From Tupaia tana (lineage: Eukaryota > Chordata > Mammalia > Scandentia > Tupaiidae), in assembly GCA_026018925.1 (NCBI GenBank), contig JAKSZU010000012.1, positions 30,431,814 to 30,495,813 on the forward strand: 64,000 nt of DNA, read 5' to 3'. Of this stretch, positions 33,853 through 43,981 are shown one piece after another. Within the stretch, counting starts at the first letter, position 1. Each line of letters opens with the position of its first letter. Below the pieces are notes generated by a model. The model did no database searches. It was not told the DNA's origin and saw only the letters and a list, made by a program, of their open reading frames with translations. The translations under genes and the position numbers were made by a program.

Positions 33853-34747
33853 TACAATAAAAGAGATAGTGCATGCATGGAGTCCTAGCTAACCCTGAGG
33901 CTGGGCAGGAGGACCGTGACATGGCAAGACCCTGTCAAAAATACCTCTCACTCTCACATTTAAAAAAAGGAAGTTATTCTTTGTGTTTTTTTTTTTTTTT
34001 TTTCCCCCAAAGCTGTCCACCTGGAACTCCTGCTATGACTTCCAGCTTGTCTTTTAGGGCCTTTGGGCACATCTTTGCCCTCTGGACTGGGGTGTCTGTC
34101 CCTTGCCTCCCAGAGAGCTCTTATTGGTGACATAGGCAGGGGAGGGGAGAGGAGGGAGGAAGATAACCCGCTCTCTGGGGCTTACTGTCCCCTGAGCAGT
34201 CAGACCTCATAGGTGTGATACATGCTCCCTAGGGCAGGTGGGGAAATGCCAAGGTAGTGGGGGCATGCAAAGAGAAACCGGGCAGACCAAGAAGTTGAAA
34301 AGGAAATCCCCACTTACTCCCATCCCTACCTCCACCCAGACATCCCTGGACTCCGGGAAGGTTACTGTCCCCCTGGGAGGCCGGGGCAGGACTGCTGTCT
34401 GCACGGGTAGGAAGTGCCAGAACATAGGCCTACCTACAAAAGATTTGCTGAGCAAGTGAAAAACGGACTGAAGAGGCCCTGGAAATACTTCACCACATAC
34501 GGGACCAGGCTCAGGACCAGAGCCTCCGCAGAGAGGGGAAGATGAGCTGAGAAAGAGCTCTGTCAAGCCCATAAACGTCCAAGGCTGCCCACTGGGCACA
34601 ACCCCGCACTGGTGTGAAGCCACTGGACAGGCTCCAAGTCCCTTTCCCACAACCCTGAAATTACAGCCCTAGGGCCTCCAGGACTCCGATTCTACAGCCC
34701 AGAAACCCCAGACCCAGAACTGTGTATCTTGAGGTTCTAGAGCCAGG
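33853..34747. other. Unique sequence upstream of the coding exon
   Basis: A poly(T) tract at 33987-34003. No repeat or exon recognised. Confidence 0.35.
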
Positions 34748-34930
34748 CCAGCACTTTATTTTTAAAGGTCAGACAATAAATATTTGACTTTGCAGGTCAC
34801 AAGACCTTTGTCACAACTGCTTAACTCTTTGTAAACAGATGGGTATGGTTGTGTTGCAATAAAACTTTATTGACAGACTACTGGGATGGACTAAGCCGCA
34901 GGGCTGATTGCCTACCCTCGTTCTAAAGTT
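34748..34930 (+). mobile_element. MER20-like hAT DNA transposon fossil
   Basis: The order of CAGACAATAAATATTTGACT, TTGCAGGTCACAAGACC, ACAACTGCTTAACTCT, GGGTATGGTTGTG and CAATAAAACTTTATTGACA follows the MER20 consensus as I remember it, with a short internal deletion. It lies about 0.2 kb upstream of the P2RY2 coding exon. Confidence 0.6.
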
Positions 34931-35084
34931 TTAGCATCCTTCCACCCTGATATTCGCTGTCCTATGTATTCTCAGGGTTCCAGGGGTTGGAACTCTGGGT
35001 CCAGGGAGAGATCCGGGTCAGATGGCCACGAAGGCCTTGGTCGGGTGGGTGGGTGTCCTCCCAGAGGGCCAAGGCCCTGATGAT

Positions 35085-35116
35085 TCTTCTTCCCACACCC
35101 ACGTCCCTGCAGGGTG
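35085..35116 (+). other. P2RY2: Splice acceptor and start of the P2RY2 coding exon
   Basis: A pyrimidine-rich tract ends in CCCTGCAG at 35105-35112, followed by GGTG and then the ATG at 35117. This is a good 3' splice site, and it fits the known gene structure of P2RY2, in which untranslated upstream exon(s) are joined to a single coding exon. The exact acceptor is inferred. Confidence 0.7.
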
Positions 35117-36250
35117 ATGGCGACCGATGTGGACCCCTGGAACGGCACCAGCAATGGTACCTGGGACGGGGATGAGCTGGGCTACCCGTGCCGCTTCAAC
35201 GAGGACTTCAAGTACGTGCTGCTGCCGGTGTCCTACGGCGTGGTGTGCGTGCTCGGCCTGAGCCTGAACGCTGCGGCGCTCTACATCTTCCTGTGCCGCC
35301 TCAAGACCTGGAACGCCTCCACCACCTACATGTTCCACCTGGCGGTGTCGGACGCGCTGTACGCCGCCTCGCTGCCGCTGCTGGTGTATTACTACGCGCA
35401 CGGCGACCACTGGCCCTTCAGCACGGCGCTCTGCAAGCTGGTGCGCTTCCTCTTCTACACCAACCTGTACTGCAGCATCCTCTTCCTCACCTGCATCAGC
35501 GTGCACCGCTGCCTGGGCGTGCTGCGCCCGCTGCTCTCGCTGCGCTGGGGCCGGGCCCGCTATGCGCGCCGCGTAGCCGCGGCCGTGTGGGTGCTGGTGC
35601 TGGCCTGCCAGGCGCCCGTGCTCTACTTCGTCACCACCAGCGTGCGCGGCGGCCGCATCACCTGCCACGACACCTCGGCGCCCGAGCTCTTCAGCCGCTT
35701 TGTGGCCTACAGCTCCGTCATGCTGGGCCTGCTGTTCGCAGCGCCCTTCGCCGTCATCCTGGTCTGCTACGCGCTCATGGCGCGCCGGCTGCTGAGGCCC
35801 GCCTACGGGACCGCCGGGGGCCTGCCCCGCGCCAAGCGCAAGTCGGTGCGCACCATCGCCGTGGTGCTGGCGGTCTTCGCGCTCTGCTTCCTGCCCTTCC
35901 ACGTCACCCGCACCCTCTACTACTCCTTCCGCTCGCTCAACCTCAGCTGCCGCACCCTCAACGCAGTCAACATGGCCTACAAGGTCACCCGGCCTCTGGC
36001 CAGCGCCAACAGTTGCCTGGACCCCGTGCTCTACTTCCTGGCTGGGCAGAGGCTTGTCCGCTTTGCCCGGGACGCCAAGCCACCCACGGACCCCACCCCT
36101 GCCACCAGGGGTCACCGCAGGCTGGGCCTGCGCAGGTCGGACAGAACTGATCCCAAGGGGACAGACGACGTGTCAGCCAGCACTGAGGACTCCAGGCGGA
36201 CCGAGTCCATGCAGGGTGGCAGTGAGGACACCAAGGACATCCAGTTATAG
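35117..36250 (+). CDS. P2RY2: P2Y purinoceptor 2 (ATP/UTP receptor), complete coding exon
   Basis: A 377-codon uninterrupted frame encodes a rhodopsin-class seven-helix receptor that matches human P2Y2 almost throughout and has the same length. The family senses extracellular ATP and UTP at the plasma membrane and signals mainly through Gq/phospholipase C. Visible features: N-glycosylation sites N9 and N13; TM1 about 33-59; TM2 with LAVSD at 75-79; extracellular-loop cysteines C106 and C183; HRC at 130-132 in place of DRY; basic third loop KRKSVR at 240-245; TM6 FLPFHVTR with H262 and R265; TM7 with R292 and the DPVLY motif at 302-306. H262, R265 and R292 are the nucleotide-binding positions known from human P2Y2. 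The integrin motif RGD (95-97) reads HGD. The C-terminal tail (about 320-377) is the most diverged part. The ATG is chosen because it aligns with the human start and has a good context (GGTGATGG); it lies 4 bases after a splice acceptor, so the whole protein is in one exon. Confidence 0.98.
   Translation: MATDVDPWNGTSNGTWDGDELGYPCRFNEDFKYVLLPVSYGVVCVLGLSLNAAALYIFLCRLKTWNASTTYMFHLAVSDALYAASLPLLVYYYAHGDHWPFSTALCKLVRFLFYTNLYCSILFLTCISVHRCLGVLRPLLSLRWGRARYARRVAAAVWVLVLACQAPVLYFVTTSVRGGRITCHDTSAPELFSRFVAYSSVMLGLLFAAPFAVILVCYALMARRLLRPAYGTAGGLPRAKRKSVRTIAVVLAVFALCFLPFHVTRTLYYSFRSLNLSCRTLNAVNMAYKVTRPLASANSCLDPVLYFLAGQRLVRFARDAKPPTDPTPATRGHRRLGLRRSDRTDPKGTDDVSASTEDSRRTESMQGGSEDTKDIQL
35180..36020. 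promoter_or_regulatory. CpG-rich block within the P2RY2 coding exon
   Basis: The coding exon is very rich in CpG because third positions are mostly G or C. It would probably score as an intragenic CpG island. This base composition also creates long unreal frames in other phases and on the minus strand. Confidence 0.6.
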
Positions 36251-37100
36251 GACCTGAGCCCCTTGGGGGCTGTGCAAGTTTATAGACGGGGACCTGAGTC
36301 CTGGTAGGGGACCAGGACTCGTTCCGATGTAATGGTCTTCCCAGATGAGGACCAGAGGTGACTCATGCCAGGTGATCAAGGAAGCCACTACTCCACACTG
36401 CTCACTCCTCTGCGGTCAGAGGCACCTGGCCCCATAGCCCGTCATCGTGTGTGTGCGTGGGGTCTACAGTTTCAACAAAGGCAATTGTTCAGGGCCAGCG
36501 CCTTCAAATAGCTGCCCTACCTGCCCAGGCCTCTAGGCTGGAGTCCGAGTCACGTGGAATGGAGGGACAGGCCCAGAGAAGAAGGTGGCCTTCCAAGGTC
36601 ATGCGGCAGAGTCTGACCTGAGCTACCCAGGGTGGAGTCACAGACTGACTGAAGGACTCGGATAAGGCTGAGCTCCCACAGTGGCCTGGGGTGGGACTGG
36701 GTGCCGTGGTGGACTCAGCGCTGAAGAACACCCCAGCCCAAGAGAACAGCTGGAGGTGATGTCATACGGCAGTCTGAGGCCCCCTGGGCCCAGAGCCGGT
36801 GGGAGGCTGTAACTTATACTAAAGGTTGTGTTGTCTGCTGAGCTGTGGCGCGTGTGGTCGGAGGGTGGGGGCACAGCCTGGGGAGTCTCCCCCATACAGG
36901 GGTCCTTCCTCCCATCTGTTCACCTCTTCCACCTGCCGTCCTACTGGCTGCCCCGGGGACAGTCTCACATGGCACCAGGGATTTCCTGTCCGTACTAGGT
37001 AACCCCCACTTTAAAGCCAGTTGGCTGGTTCTGTGCTAGGCACAGAGAAGAGTTGGGTGGGGGACAGTCCTTGGGACCCCCAGTTTAGGTGAAGACCAGT
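36251..37100 (+). other. P2RY2: Probable proximal 3' UTR of P2RY2
   Basis: Sequence directly after the TAG stop. It is non-repetitive and moderately GC-rich. I found no AATAAA or ATTAAA on the + strand between the stop and about 39.8 kb, where the first ATTAAA is inside a SINE, so the polyadenylation site cannot be placed from canonical signals. Confidence 0.45.
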
Positions 37101-38704
37101 TGTGTGCTGGTAAACGTGAAACCACTTACACAGATCTCCAGATCTGCATTGCCATGGTGCAAATACTACGGCGGTGGCCGATTTCAAACACCTAATGTGA
37201 CGTTGCCCTTCTTCCGAGTTCCAGAAAGTCTAACAAGTGGCTCTTGCGAGCGGGTCCCAGTCACTCTCACACTCCACTGGATGATGCTGATGATGGGGCT
37301 GTGGGTCGGAGTCAGAGAAGGCTTCCTGGAGTGTGTGTGTGTGTGTGTGTGTGTGTTGGGGATTGGCGGGGGGCTTCTGAGCTGCAGCTTTTAAGAAAGC
37401 AGTTTACCCAGAGGACATCGTTCAGATGAGGAGACATCCAGGGCAGAGACATGGGGCATGCCAGCAGACGACCAGGGCCCACCAGGAGGCTAGGCACTGG
37501 TGCCAGGCTCTGGCACAGATGAGGCTGGAGGCCGGACCCCAAGGAGGCCAAGCTGGGCTCCTCCTTTCCCTAACCATGAAGCTTCTTTGGCTCTAGGGGT
37601 AAGTGTAAGAGTCACTGTCCTCTTTCCACCCAGTCCTCTGCTGTCTGGAAAAATGTCAGCTGTGTGGCATGAGGGTTGGTGCCCAGGCTGGACAGGGCTC
37701 AGCATGGGGAAGATGAGTCTCGCCTGTGCCAGAGTCTGGACTCAGCCAGGACCACACTGAGCTGACATGTGGCCTCTGAGAGGGCCCAGTCCTATCCCTT
37801 TGGGTTGGGATAGTACAAAGCCTACAGGCCCCACTCTTGGCCTCAAAGACAGGGACTCGCTCCTCTCCCTCTGCGAGAGCCCCGCCTGAGAGAAGTTCCC
37901 TCTTTCTACTTGCGTCCTACGATTTCTCAGCCCCTCCTACTCTGCTTTGTCCAGGGCAGAGCACCCCCGCGGAGAGCCTAGCTCTGCAGCTCCCTTATGT
38001 GACAGGGATCCGCCACAGGCCATAACCTGAACGGTTACTGCATTGTGCAGTTAGGGTGACCGCCAGAACAGTGTAAGACGCTCACCTCCCGCATTCTAGG
38101 TTCTTCACTTCTCTTCATATGGCTCGAGTCTTTTTGAACTTTCTTGGTGACAAACTCCATGGGCCACCCTTGAGTCTTGCAGACCTGAGACTGTCTCTTT
38201 CCTACCAGCTGCTGCTCAAGAGGAGCCCCATCTGTGCATGGGGACCCCTACCCAGGTGAGAGTCCTGGAATATGAATGTTGAGTGCTGGTCCTCTCAGCA
38301 TGTGCTTAGACCTGGAGGCAGGGGTAGGGGCCGTACCACATGACTCTGGGGTGCATCTGAGGGGAGGGGAGGGCGATGCTCCCCACAGGCCCGATCCTCC
38401 TGGTCTCTGTGCCTCTCGTGTCTTGCACATGCCCTGGAGAAGCCAGGCCTGCCATGTGGGAGGCAAACTGTGGCTTTCCCTGAAGCACTGCTAAGGGCAT
38501 AGGATCTGGGGGACAGGGTGGCTTGATCACCACCTAATCCTGTGCAGGTGGGGGTGGGAAATGCAGACCCTGGGGATCCAGGGCCAGGCCCAGAATCCCA
38601 CCTGTGGGCCCTAAATGGGCTGCCGGGGCCTGTGGAGCCGAAACTGGCCCCACCGCTCAGAGTCCGGCCACTGCCTGGTAGATGAGGTTCCTGACCCCGC
38701 TGCC
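37101..38704. other. No gene seen
   Basis: Unique GC-rich sequence downstream of P2RY2. Confidence 0.4.
37331..37356. repeat. (GT)n microsatellite
   Basis: About 13 GT units, not in a recognised SINE; 1.1 kb after the P2RY2 stop. Confidence 0.9.
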
Positions 38705-38890
38705 CTGTGCTATTTTCAGCCCAAAAGAGACCAAGATTTTCCAGTCCTGGCCCCAGACCATTGTCCAGCAGTGACATGGGGAGACCTGCCTGGGCTCAAA
38801 ATATCTCCTACTCTCCAGGTCTCCCTGCCCCTCCCCACCCTGACATCACTTCCTGGGGCTGTTGACTCCTGCAGGCCACTGTGAAAGGGC
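38705..38890. repeat. Diverged duplicate, copy 1
   Basis: Shares with 41245-41465, in the same order: CTATTTTCAGCCC, ACCATTGTC-AGCAG-GA/AC-TGGGG, a C-rich middle, and TTCCTGGGGCTG-GACTCC followed by GTGA. Neither copy matches a repeat family I know. Confidence 0.5.
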
Positions 38891-39371
38891 ACGTGAGTCA
38901 CCCAGCCACCCGGCAGGACCCCAGGGATTATCCAACCCAGCTGCAGACTCAAGGCCAGAGAAGGGCGGGCCCTGCCCAAGGTCGCCCAGCCAGTCAGCGG
39001 TCAGTGCCGGCTGGGTGTGAGCCAGGGGCTCTGGCTGCTCCCGTTGCACCACCCTCCTATCCCCCCCACCCCCCTCCCACCCGTGCAGGCAGCAGGCCGC
39101 TGCCTGTGTGGGACTCCCCCACCACCCAGCTCTTCCTGGGAGGGTGAGGTAGAGGGCCAGTGGTGGAAGTGTATGGGCTACGACTCCACCTGCAGCCGCT
39201 GTTCTTAGTTAGCTCCAGGTGACCAGGGCCCGGCACATGAGGGTCTCTGCTGTGGCTGGCAGGTGTCCCAGGGCCCAGGAAGAAGCAGGGGTCCCAAAGG
39301 GCATTCCTTCCCTCACTGTCTAGAGACAGGAAAGCCCCTGACATCGGGCTCTCCCAGCCTAGTGTTTGTTC

Positions 39372-39602
39372 TTGTTTTAATTGCCAGAGGGCACGTGTGT
39401 TCGCCAGAGAGGGATGGAGAAGGAAAAGAACCCCCAGGGTGATCGTCACAACCCTTTCTCCTCCGTTTCTCCATCCTGTCAGAATTTGGGGCACACACAC
39501 CTACATGCCCAGCATGTTTTTCAAGTCCCTGGGGCCGGGATTCGAACCACTACCAGCCATGTGGGATCCTGTTTCTTACCCACTAGGCCACAGGGCTTGC
39601 TC
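39372..39602 (-). mobile_element. SINE-A, old
   Basis: TTTTAATTGCCAGAGGGCAC to AGGCCACAGGGCTTGCTC. Confidence 0.75.
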
Positions 39603-39750
39603 AGGCTACGGAGCAGGTGCTGAGGTGCGCTGGAGTCAAGTTCTCTGATGCCCAGATTAATGCCCTTTCTGAATCCCAGGCCACTTGCAATCCCTGAAGG
39701 GCTGGAGGATGTGTAAGGACCCTTCCCATGGGTTAAGATGAGAGAGGGTT

Positions 39751-39943
39751 GGGGCCAGCAGATGGCATGGTGGTTAAGGCACTGGACTCTCACATAGCCA
39801 ATGGTGGTTCAAGTCCTGGATGTGGTGGCTTGCTTTCCTACTTTCCTTCTCTCTATCTCTCTTTGATGAGTGCAAGTAGAGTATAGTAAATTAAAGAGAA
39901 AAAAAAAATTAAATAAGTAATTGTTAAGAAAAAAAATAAAAAA
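39751..39943 (+). mobile_element. SINE-A short form with perfect target duplication
   Basis: GGGGCCAGCAGATGGCATGG head; the middle is missing (GTGGTGGCTTGCTTTCCTAC). A 16-bp perfect duplication, AAGATGAGAGAGGGTT, at 39735-39750 and 39944-39959 shows that the short form itself retrotransposed. Confidence 0.9.
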
Positions 39944-39959
39944 AAGATGAGAGAGGGTT

Positions 39960-40090
39960 AAGGGTACAAACCGCACACCCAGACTGCCTTGGCTGGATAT
40001 TGGCCCCACTTTCCAGCTGTGGCACGTGGGGCAGGCTGCTTGTCTTGCAGCCCTCAGTTTTCTCATGTCTAAGATGAGACCCTGCCACCT
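39960..40090 (+). mobile_element. MIR
   Basis: CAGCCCTCAGTTTTCTCATG, TCTAAGATGAGACCCTG. Confidence 0.55.
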
Positions 40091-41244
40091 GCGGAGAGCA
40101 TCAGGCTTCCCTGAGGTCATGCCCACCCACCTACCCATTAGGCACCTGGCAGGAGGTGAGCATTTCCATGCTGGGCACGGTGCTAGGGACCCTGACATGA
40201 GCCAGCCAGGGCCCCTCTACACGCAGCTGCCGTAATCCCCTGTGTAGCCACACTGGAGCGAACGCCTGGCCAATGAGCAACAGCCCCCGTGGCCGAGGCT
40301 TCTCCAGCTGTGGGAAGGGGGAAGCGGGTCCATCCCCAGGTTAGGGGTGGGACCCCTCTGCCATGCCTGGCACTGGGTGGCTTTCAGGCACGGGGGCCTG
40401 TGTGCATTACAGAACCCTGCCCAGTACCCACTGTGGGAGGACAGCGGGGAGAGGGGACAGTGGGAGGAGGAAGAGGACGAGTAGGGTGCCCTGAATACCA
40501 AGCTTTGGGAGTCAGTCCCTTACAGCTAGAGAGCTCCCACCCGCCACGGCAGCAAGCTTGGTCATTTCTCTCTGATGGGGATGCCCACCATGGTGGTCTG
40601 CAGCATACCTTCATTCAGCCAAGAACAGGCAATGAGGGGTAGGTAGCCTCTGCTGTGTGACCTGAGGCCATCTGCCTGCCTTCTCTGGGCTGCCCCCGGA
40701 GCCTGGAGACCTCGGGTCCCCTGTCCAGTTCTCAGTTGAGGCATCAGCTGCCCGCATCTTCACCAAAGGCACAGTTCACAGCTGCTCCCCAGGGGGCTCT
40801 GAGGACAGAGTGGGGGACAGCAAGTCTCCCTGGCGTCGAGTGACTAGACCGCCATCACACAGGGCTGTGGGTACAATGTCTGATATCCCGCCTCCCGTGG
40901 GATGGAGGGTGGACGTCGGGCAGGAGTGACTGGGCTAGAGACGAGAGTGTGCTTGGGGGCTGAGAGGAGGCTGGGAACTGAGCCCTGAGTCTGACTCTTG
41001 CCCTCCTCCGCCCGGAAGCCCTGTCTGACTTGGGTGAACTACACCCACCTCTCTGGCTGCCGTTTCCCATCTTTGCTGGGATTTGGCTCTGCTCAGTCCC
41101 TCTTCCCCCAGGAGGGGCTTCCGGGGCTTGCCCCTGTCCTGCCTCCAGCTCAGCCAAGTGTCCAGTCTCAGCCTTGTCCCTGCCAGGAACAATGGACCAG
41201 GCAGGGCTGGTCACTCATCGGCCCCAAGCCCTGTCCCCACCCTG
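40091..41244. other. No gene seen
   Basis: GC-rich, unique-looking, several short meaningless frames. Confidence 0.4.
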
Positions 41245-41465
41245 AACCTAGACTATTTTCAGCCCTTGCAGATGGAGTCAGAAAAGGAGTTTCCATTCCC
41301 AGCACAATGGCTGCCTTGGACCATTGTCTAGCAGCAACGTGGGGGGATCTACCTCCCCCAGATATGCCCTACCCCTACCCGCCAGGCCTCCTCGCCCTGC
41401 TCCTCACCTTCCCACTCTGACATGGTTTCCTGGGGCTGAGGACTCCAGGAGGCTGTTGTGACACA
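41245..41465. repeat. Diverged duplicate, copy 2
   Basis: Partner of 38705-38890, about 2.55 kb downstream. It is longer by insertions (for example AGATGGAGTCAGAAAAGGAG). Confidence 0.5.
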
Positions 41466-41814
41466 GCACCTGAGAACCTGGGAGACACCATCATTTGGAA
41501 TCAGTTTCCCCTTCTGTCAGGGACCCCAGACTGCTTAGCTTAAGTGGGGGCTCAGAGAGGGCTGCACCTTGCCCAGTGACACACAGAAGTCACAGCTCTC
41601 TGGCTGCCCCTGCTGCTTCGGACACTTCTGATAGGTCTGGTTTGTGCCTCTTTGCGTGGAGAGCTCACCTCTGAAGGCCTGGGGTGGGCATGCTGGGGAG
41701 AAGCCTGGGTGGCATGGCAGGCGAGGGTGCATGTTGGGTTCTGCCCAGGAATTCAGGGCAGGGGCCTGGGCTTGACTCATGTCCTCTGTTTTCAGTCCTG
41801 TTCTGACCTGTGGC

Positions 41815-42163
41815 GGTCACGGACTGAATGTTGGTGTCCTCAGCTTCATGTGTAGAAATCCTACCTGCCAAGCGATGGTGCTAGGAGGTGTGCCTCTGAG
41901 AGGTGATTGGGTCACGAGGGCAGAGCCCTTGTAAAAGGGATCCCAGAGAGCTCCCTCACCCTCTTCCCGCTGTGTGAGCAGGGGACAAGAAGTCAGCGGG
42001 TGGTCTGCAAACTGGAAGAGGCCCACACTGGACCCTAGCCATGCCGGCACCCTGATCTTGGACTTTGAGCCTCCAGAAGCGTGAGGTGTACATGCCTGCG
42101 GTGTATAAGCCGTGAAGTGGACGGCATTCTGTTACGGCAATCCAAACCGACAAGACGGTGGTT
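41815..42163 (+). mobile_element. MaLR LTR (MLT1-type)
   Basis: GAGAGGTGATTGGGTCACGA, CAGAGAGCTCCCTCACCCTC, CTGATCTTGGACTTTGAGCC and the end TTCTGTTACGGCAATCCAAA follow the MLT1 LTR in order. It is a solitary LTR; no internal region is seen. Confidence 0.75.
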
Positions 42164-42254
42164 TCAGCAGGCACGGAACCCAGGGCTCCTGAGTGGCCGT
42201 CCTGGGGAAAGGCGGAGGGTAGGAGCGGTGCCCTGGCCCAGTTGAGCCGTCAGC

Positions 42255-42345
42255 ATTTCCAAGACTGCAGACTCGGTTTCTTCATCTGTCAAATGGGATG
42301 GCTACTCCCTCTTCACGCAGTTTACTGACCATGAGAATGCAGTGA
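42255..42345 (+). mobile_element. MIR fragment
   Basis: GTTTCTTCATCTGTCAAATG, GGATGGCTACTCCCTC. Confidence 0.5.
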
Positions 42346-42966
42346 GGCCAACACACAATGGCTTTATCTTCCCCAGTCCGTGCTCCCTGCTCGGCGATGT
42401 GTAATTTCCCTTTCCCATTCAGAAACTGCATATTTGGCAAACTCCAAAACTCTGAGTCACTTTTGGGTAACAAATAAAGTTCAGTGAAGTTTAAAATTTG
42501 AAAATCCCCTATTTAATTTACTGCTCACTCCCCTGCTTCCTCCATGCTCGTAGAAGCCTCCTCTTCCGGGTGCCTCTCCTCGGGGTGCTGAGCGAGGGTA
42601 GGGAGAAAGGGGTGGCATGCCTTGCTGGTGCTGCCACAGCCCTTTCTTGCTGTCCCTGCTTTGCTAGCCATGACAGCCCCACCTTTGCAGAAAAGTCCCT
42701 TCACTAGACTGTGTCGCCGATATCTAATCTAAGTGCGCCACGTCTTCCCTGCTGGGACTCTGACCGATATCCCGTGTCCTTGAACGATTTTTCTAGAGCA
42801 CCTCCTCCCCTGGCCTGGGGGTTGAAGCTCCCCCCAGGTTCCACACGAGGCTGAGAGCTCTTCTAGCCCAGGGAATGCAGCGCTCTGCATGGGGCCGGGC
42901 CGGGCTGCGGGGAGCTAGGCATGGGCTCTTAGATGGTGCCCAGCTACGAGTGTTTTGGGTCTCTTT
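42346..42966. other. No gene seen
   Basis: Unique-looking; contains AATAAA at about 42472 but no associated exon. Confidence 0.35.
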
Positions 42967-42979
42967 AGAAAGCGGGGTG

Positions 42980-43252
42980 GGGAACCAGCAGTTAGCGTAA
43001 TGGCTGTGTCGCTGGACTCCCACGTAGTCAACCGCGGTTCGCGTCCCGGACCCGGTGGCTTAAAACTCACGCCGGGCACGTGTGCATGCGTGCCCAAGAT
43101 CCCGAGAGGAGAATGGAGGAGAAGGAATTGCGGCGTGACCATCCCCCCGGGGGATGATTTCTCGCTTTCTGTCTCTATGTCTCTCTCTGTCTATCTGGCG
43201 AGCGCACACACCCTATAGCAAAAACCTCTCAAAAAAAAAAAAAAGAAAGAAA
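42980..43252 (+). mobile_element. SINE-A, young
   Basis: GGAACCAGCAGTTAGCGTAA head through CCCTATAGCAAAAACC. Perfect 13-bp duplication AGAAAGCGGGGTG at 42967-42979 and 43253-43265. Confidence 0.95.
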
Positions 43253-43325
43253 AGAAAGCGGGGTGTTCTACGCCTGTGTCCTCTGATTTATGTCATGGAG
43301 CCAAATTCCAAATCAGCAGCCGTAT

Positions 43326-43356
43326 GATTTAATCCCTCTGGCTGTGGGATTAAATC
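43326..43356. promoter_or_regulatory. Perfect 11-bp inverted repeat with paired TAATCC motifs
   Basis: GATTTAATCCC at 43326-43336 and its exact reverse complement GGGATTAAATC at 43346-43356 flank a 9-base loop. Each arm holds TAATCC, the core bound by K50 homeodomains (OTX/CRX/PITX/GSC class). The surrounding 43270-43420 looks non-repetitive. Confidence 0.4.
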
Positions 43357-43427
43357 GTTAGAGCAGCCTTTGGGACAAAGCAATGATAAAGTGTGAGGAG
43401 GGCTAAAAAGCCTGCGGCAGAAGTCCA

Positions 43428-43535
43428 CACATGTGCGTGTGCATGTGTGTGTGCATGAGCATGTGTGTGCGTGTGTGTGTGCATGTGTATGTGTGAGTGT
43501 GCATGCGTGTGCGCGTGTGCATGTGCATGTTACGT
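43428..43535. repeat. Imperfect GT/GCATGT microsatellite
   Basis: Alternating purine-pyrimidine sequence of about 100 bases with interspersed GCATGTG units. Confidence 0.85.
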
Positions 43536-43965
43536 GATCACATCTGGGTTTGAGAGAGGATGATGAGGGAAGAGGCGGTCTTGGTAAGGACCTGGGAAAT
43601 GCTAGAAGTAGAAGGGTCACAGGTGGGCAGCCAGCCCCTCCGAGATCAGAGCAGACCTCAATGGCTGCGGGAGGTCAGGTTAAAGGTGGGAGATGAAGTG
43701 ACAGGCTGGGGAATGGCAGGAAGAGAGGGGAAGGAAAGAGAAGACCCCTCTCTTCCTCTCCTTCCTTGCTTGCCCTTCCTTTTCCTCCCTGTTCCTCATC
43801 TCCTTCCCCTTTTCATTTCTTGTCCCCAGAATTTCTGGGAGTGGAAGGAGGCAGAGAGGGGATGTCTAGGACTTCAGCCTTGCGGGTTGTTCTCAGTCCT
43901 GGCTGGTGCTCCTCCCTCGCAGTGCCTGGTCTACTTAGGGTCCCAGGTTGGTTGGTGCAGCACTG

Positions 43966-43981
43966 CTGCCCCCTGGTGGCC
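43966..43981 (-). promoter_or_regulatory. Candidate CTCF site, reverse (consensus-like)
   Basis: The reverse complement reads GGCCACCAGGGGGCAG, a near-perfect CTCF core. It lies in unique sequence between the P2RY2 coding exon and the P2RY6 island. Confidence 0.65.

Noticed and set aside
35018-36115. 365-codon frame on the minus strand across P2RY2
   Set aside because: It is the antisense of a CpG-rich coding exon; the protein is low-complexity and resembles nothing, and stop codons are rare here only because of base composition.
35188-36150. 320-codon alternative frame on the plus strand in P2RY2
   Set aside because: A frame-shifted shadow rich in Arg, Pro, Leu and Ala; the frame of 35117-36250 clearly encodes the known receptor.
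42472-42477. AATAAA as the P2RY2 polyadenylation signal
   Set aside because: It lies 6.2 kb after the stop, beyond a SINE and an LTR, with no support that the transcript reaches it.
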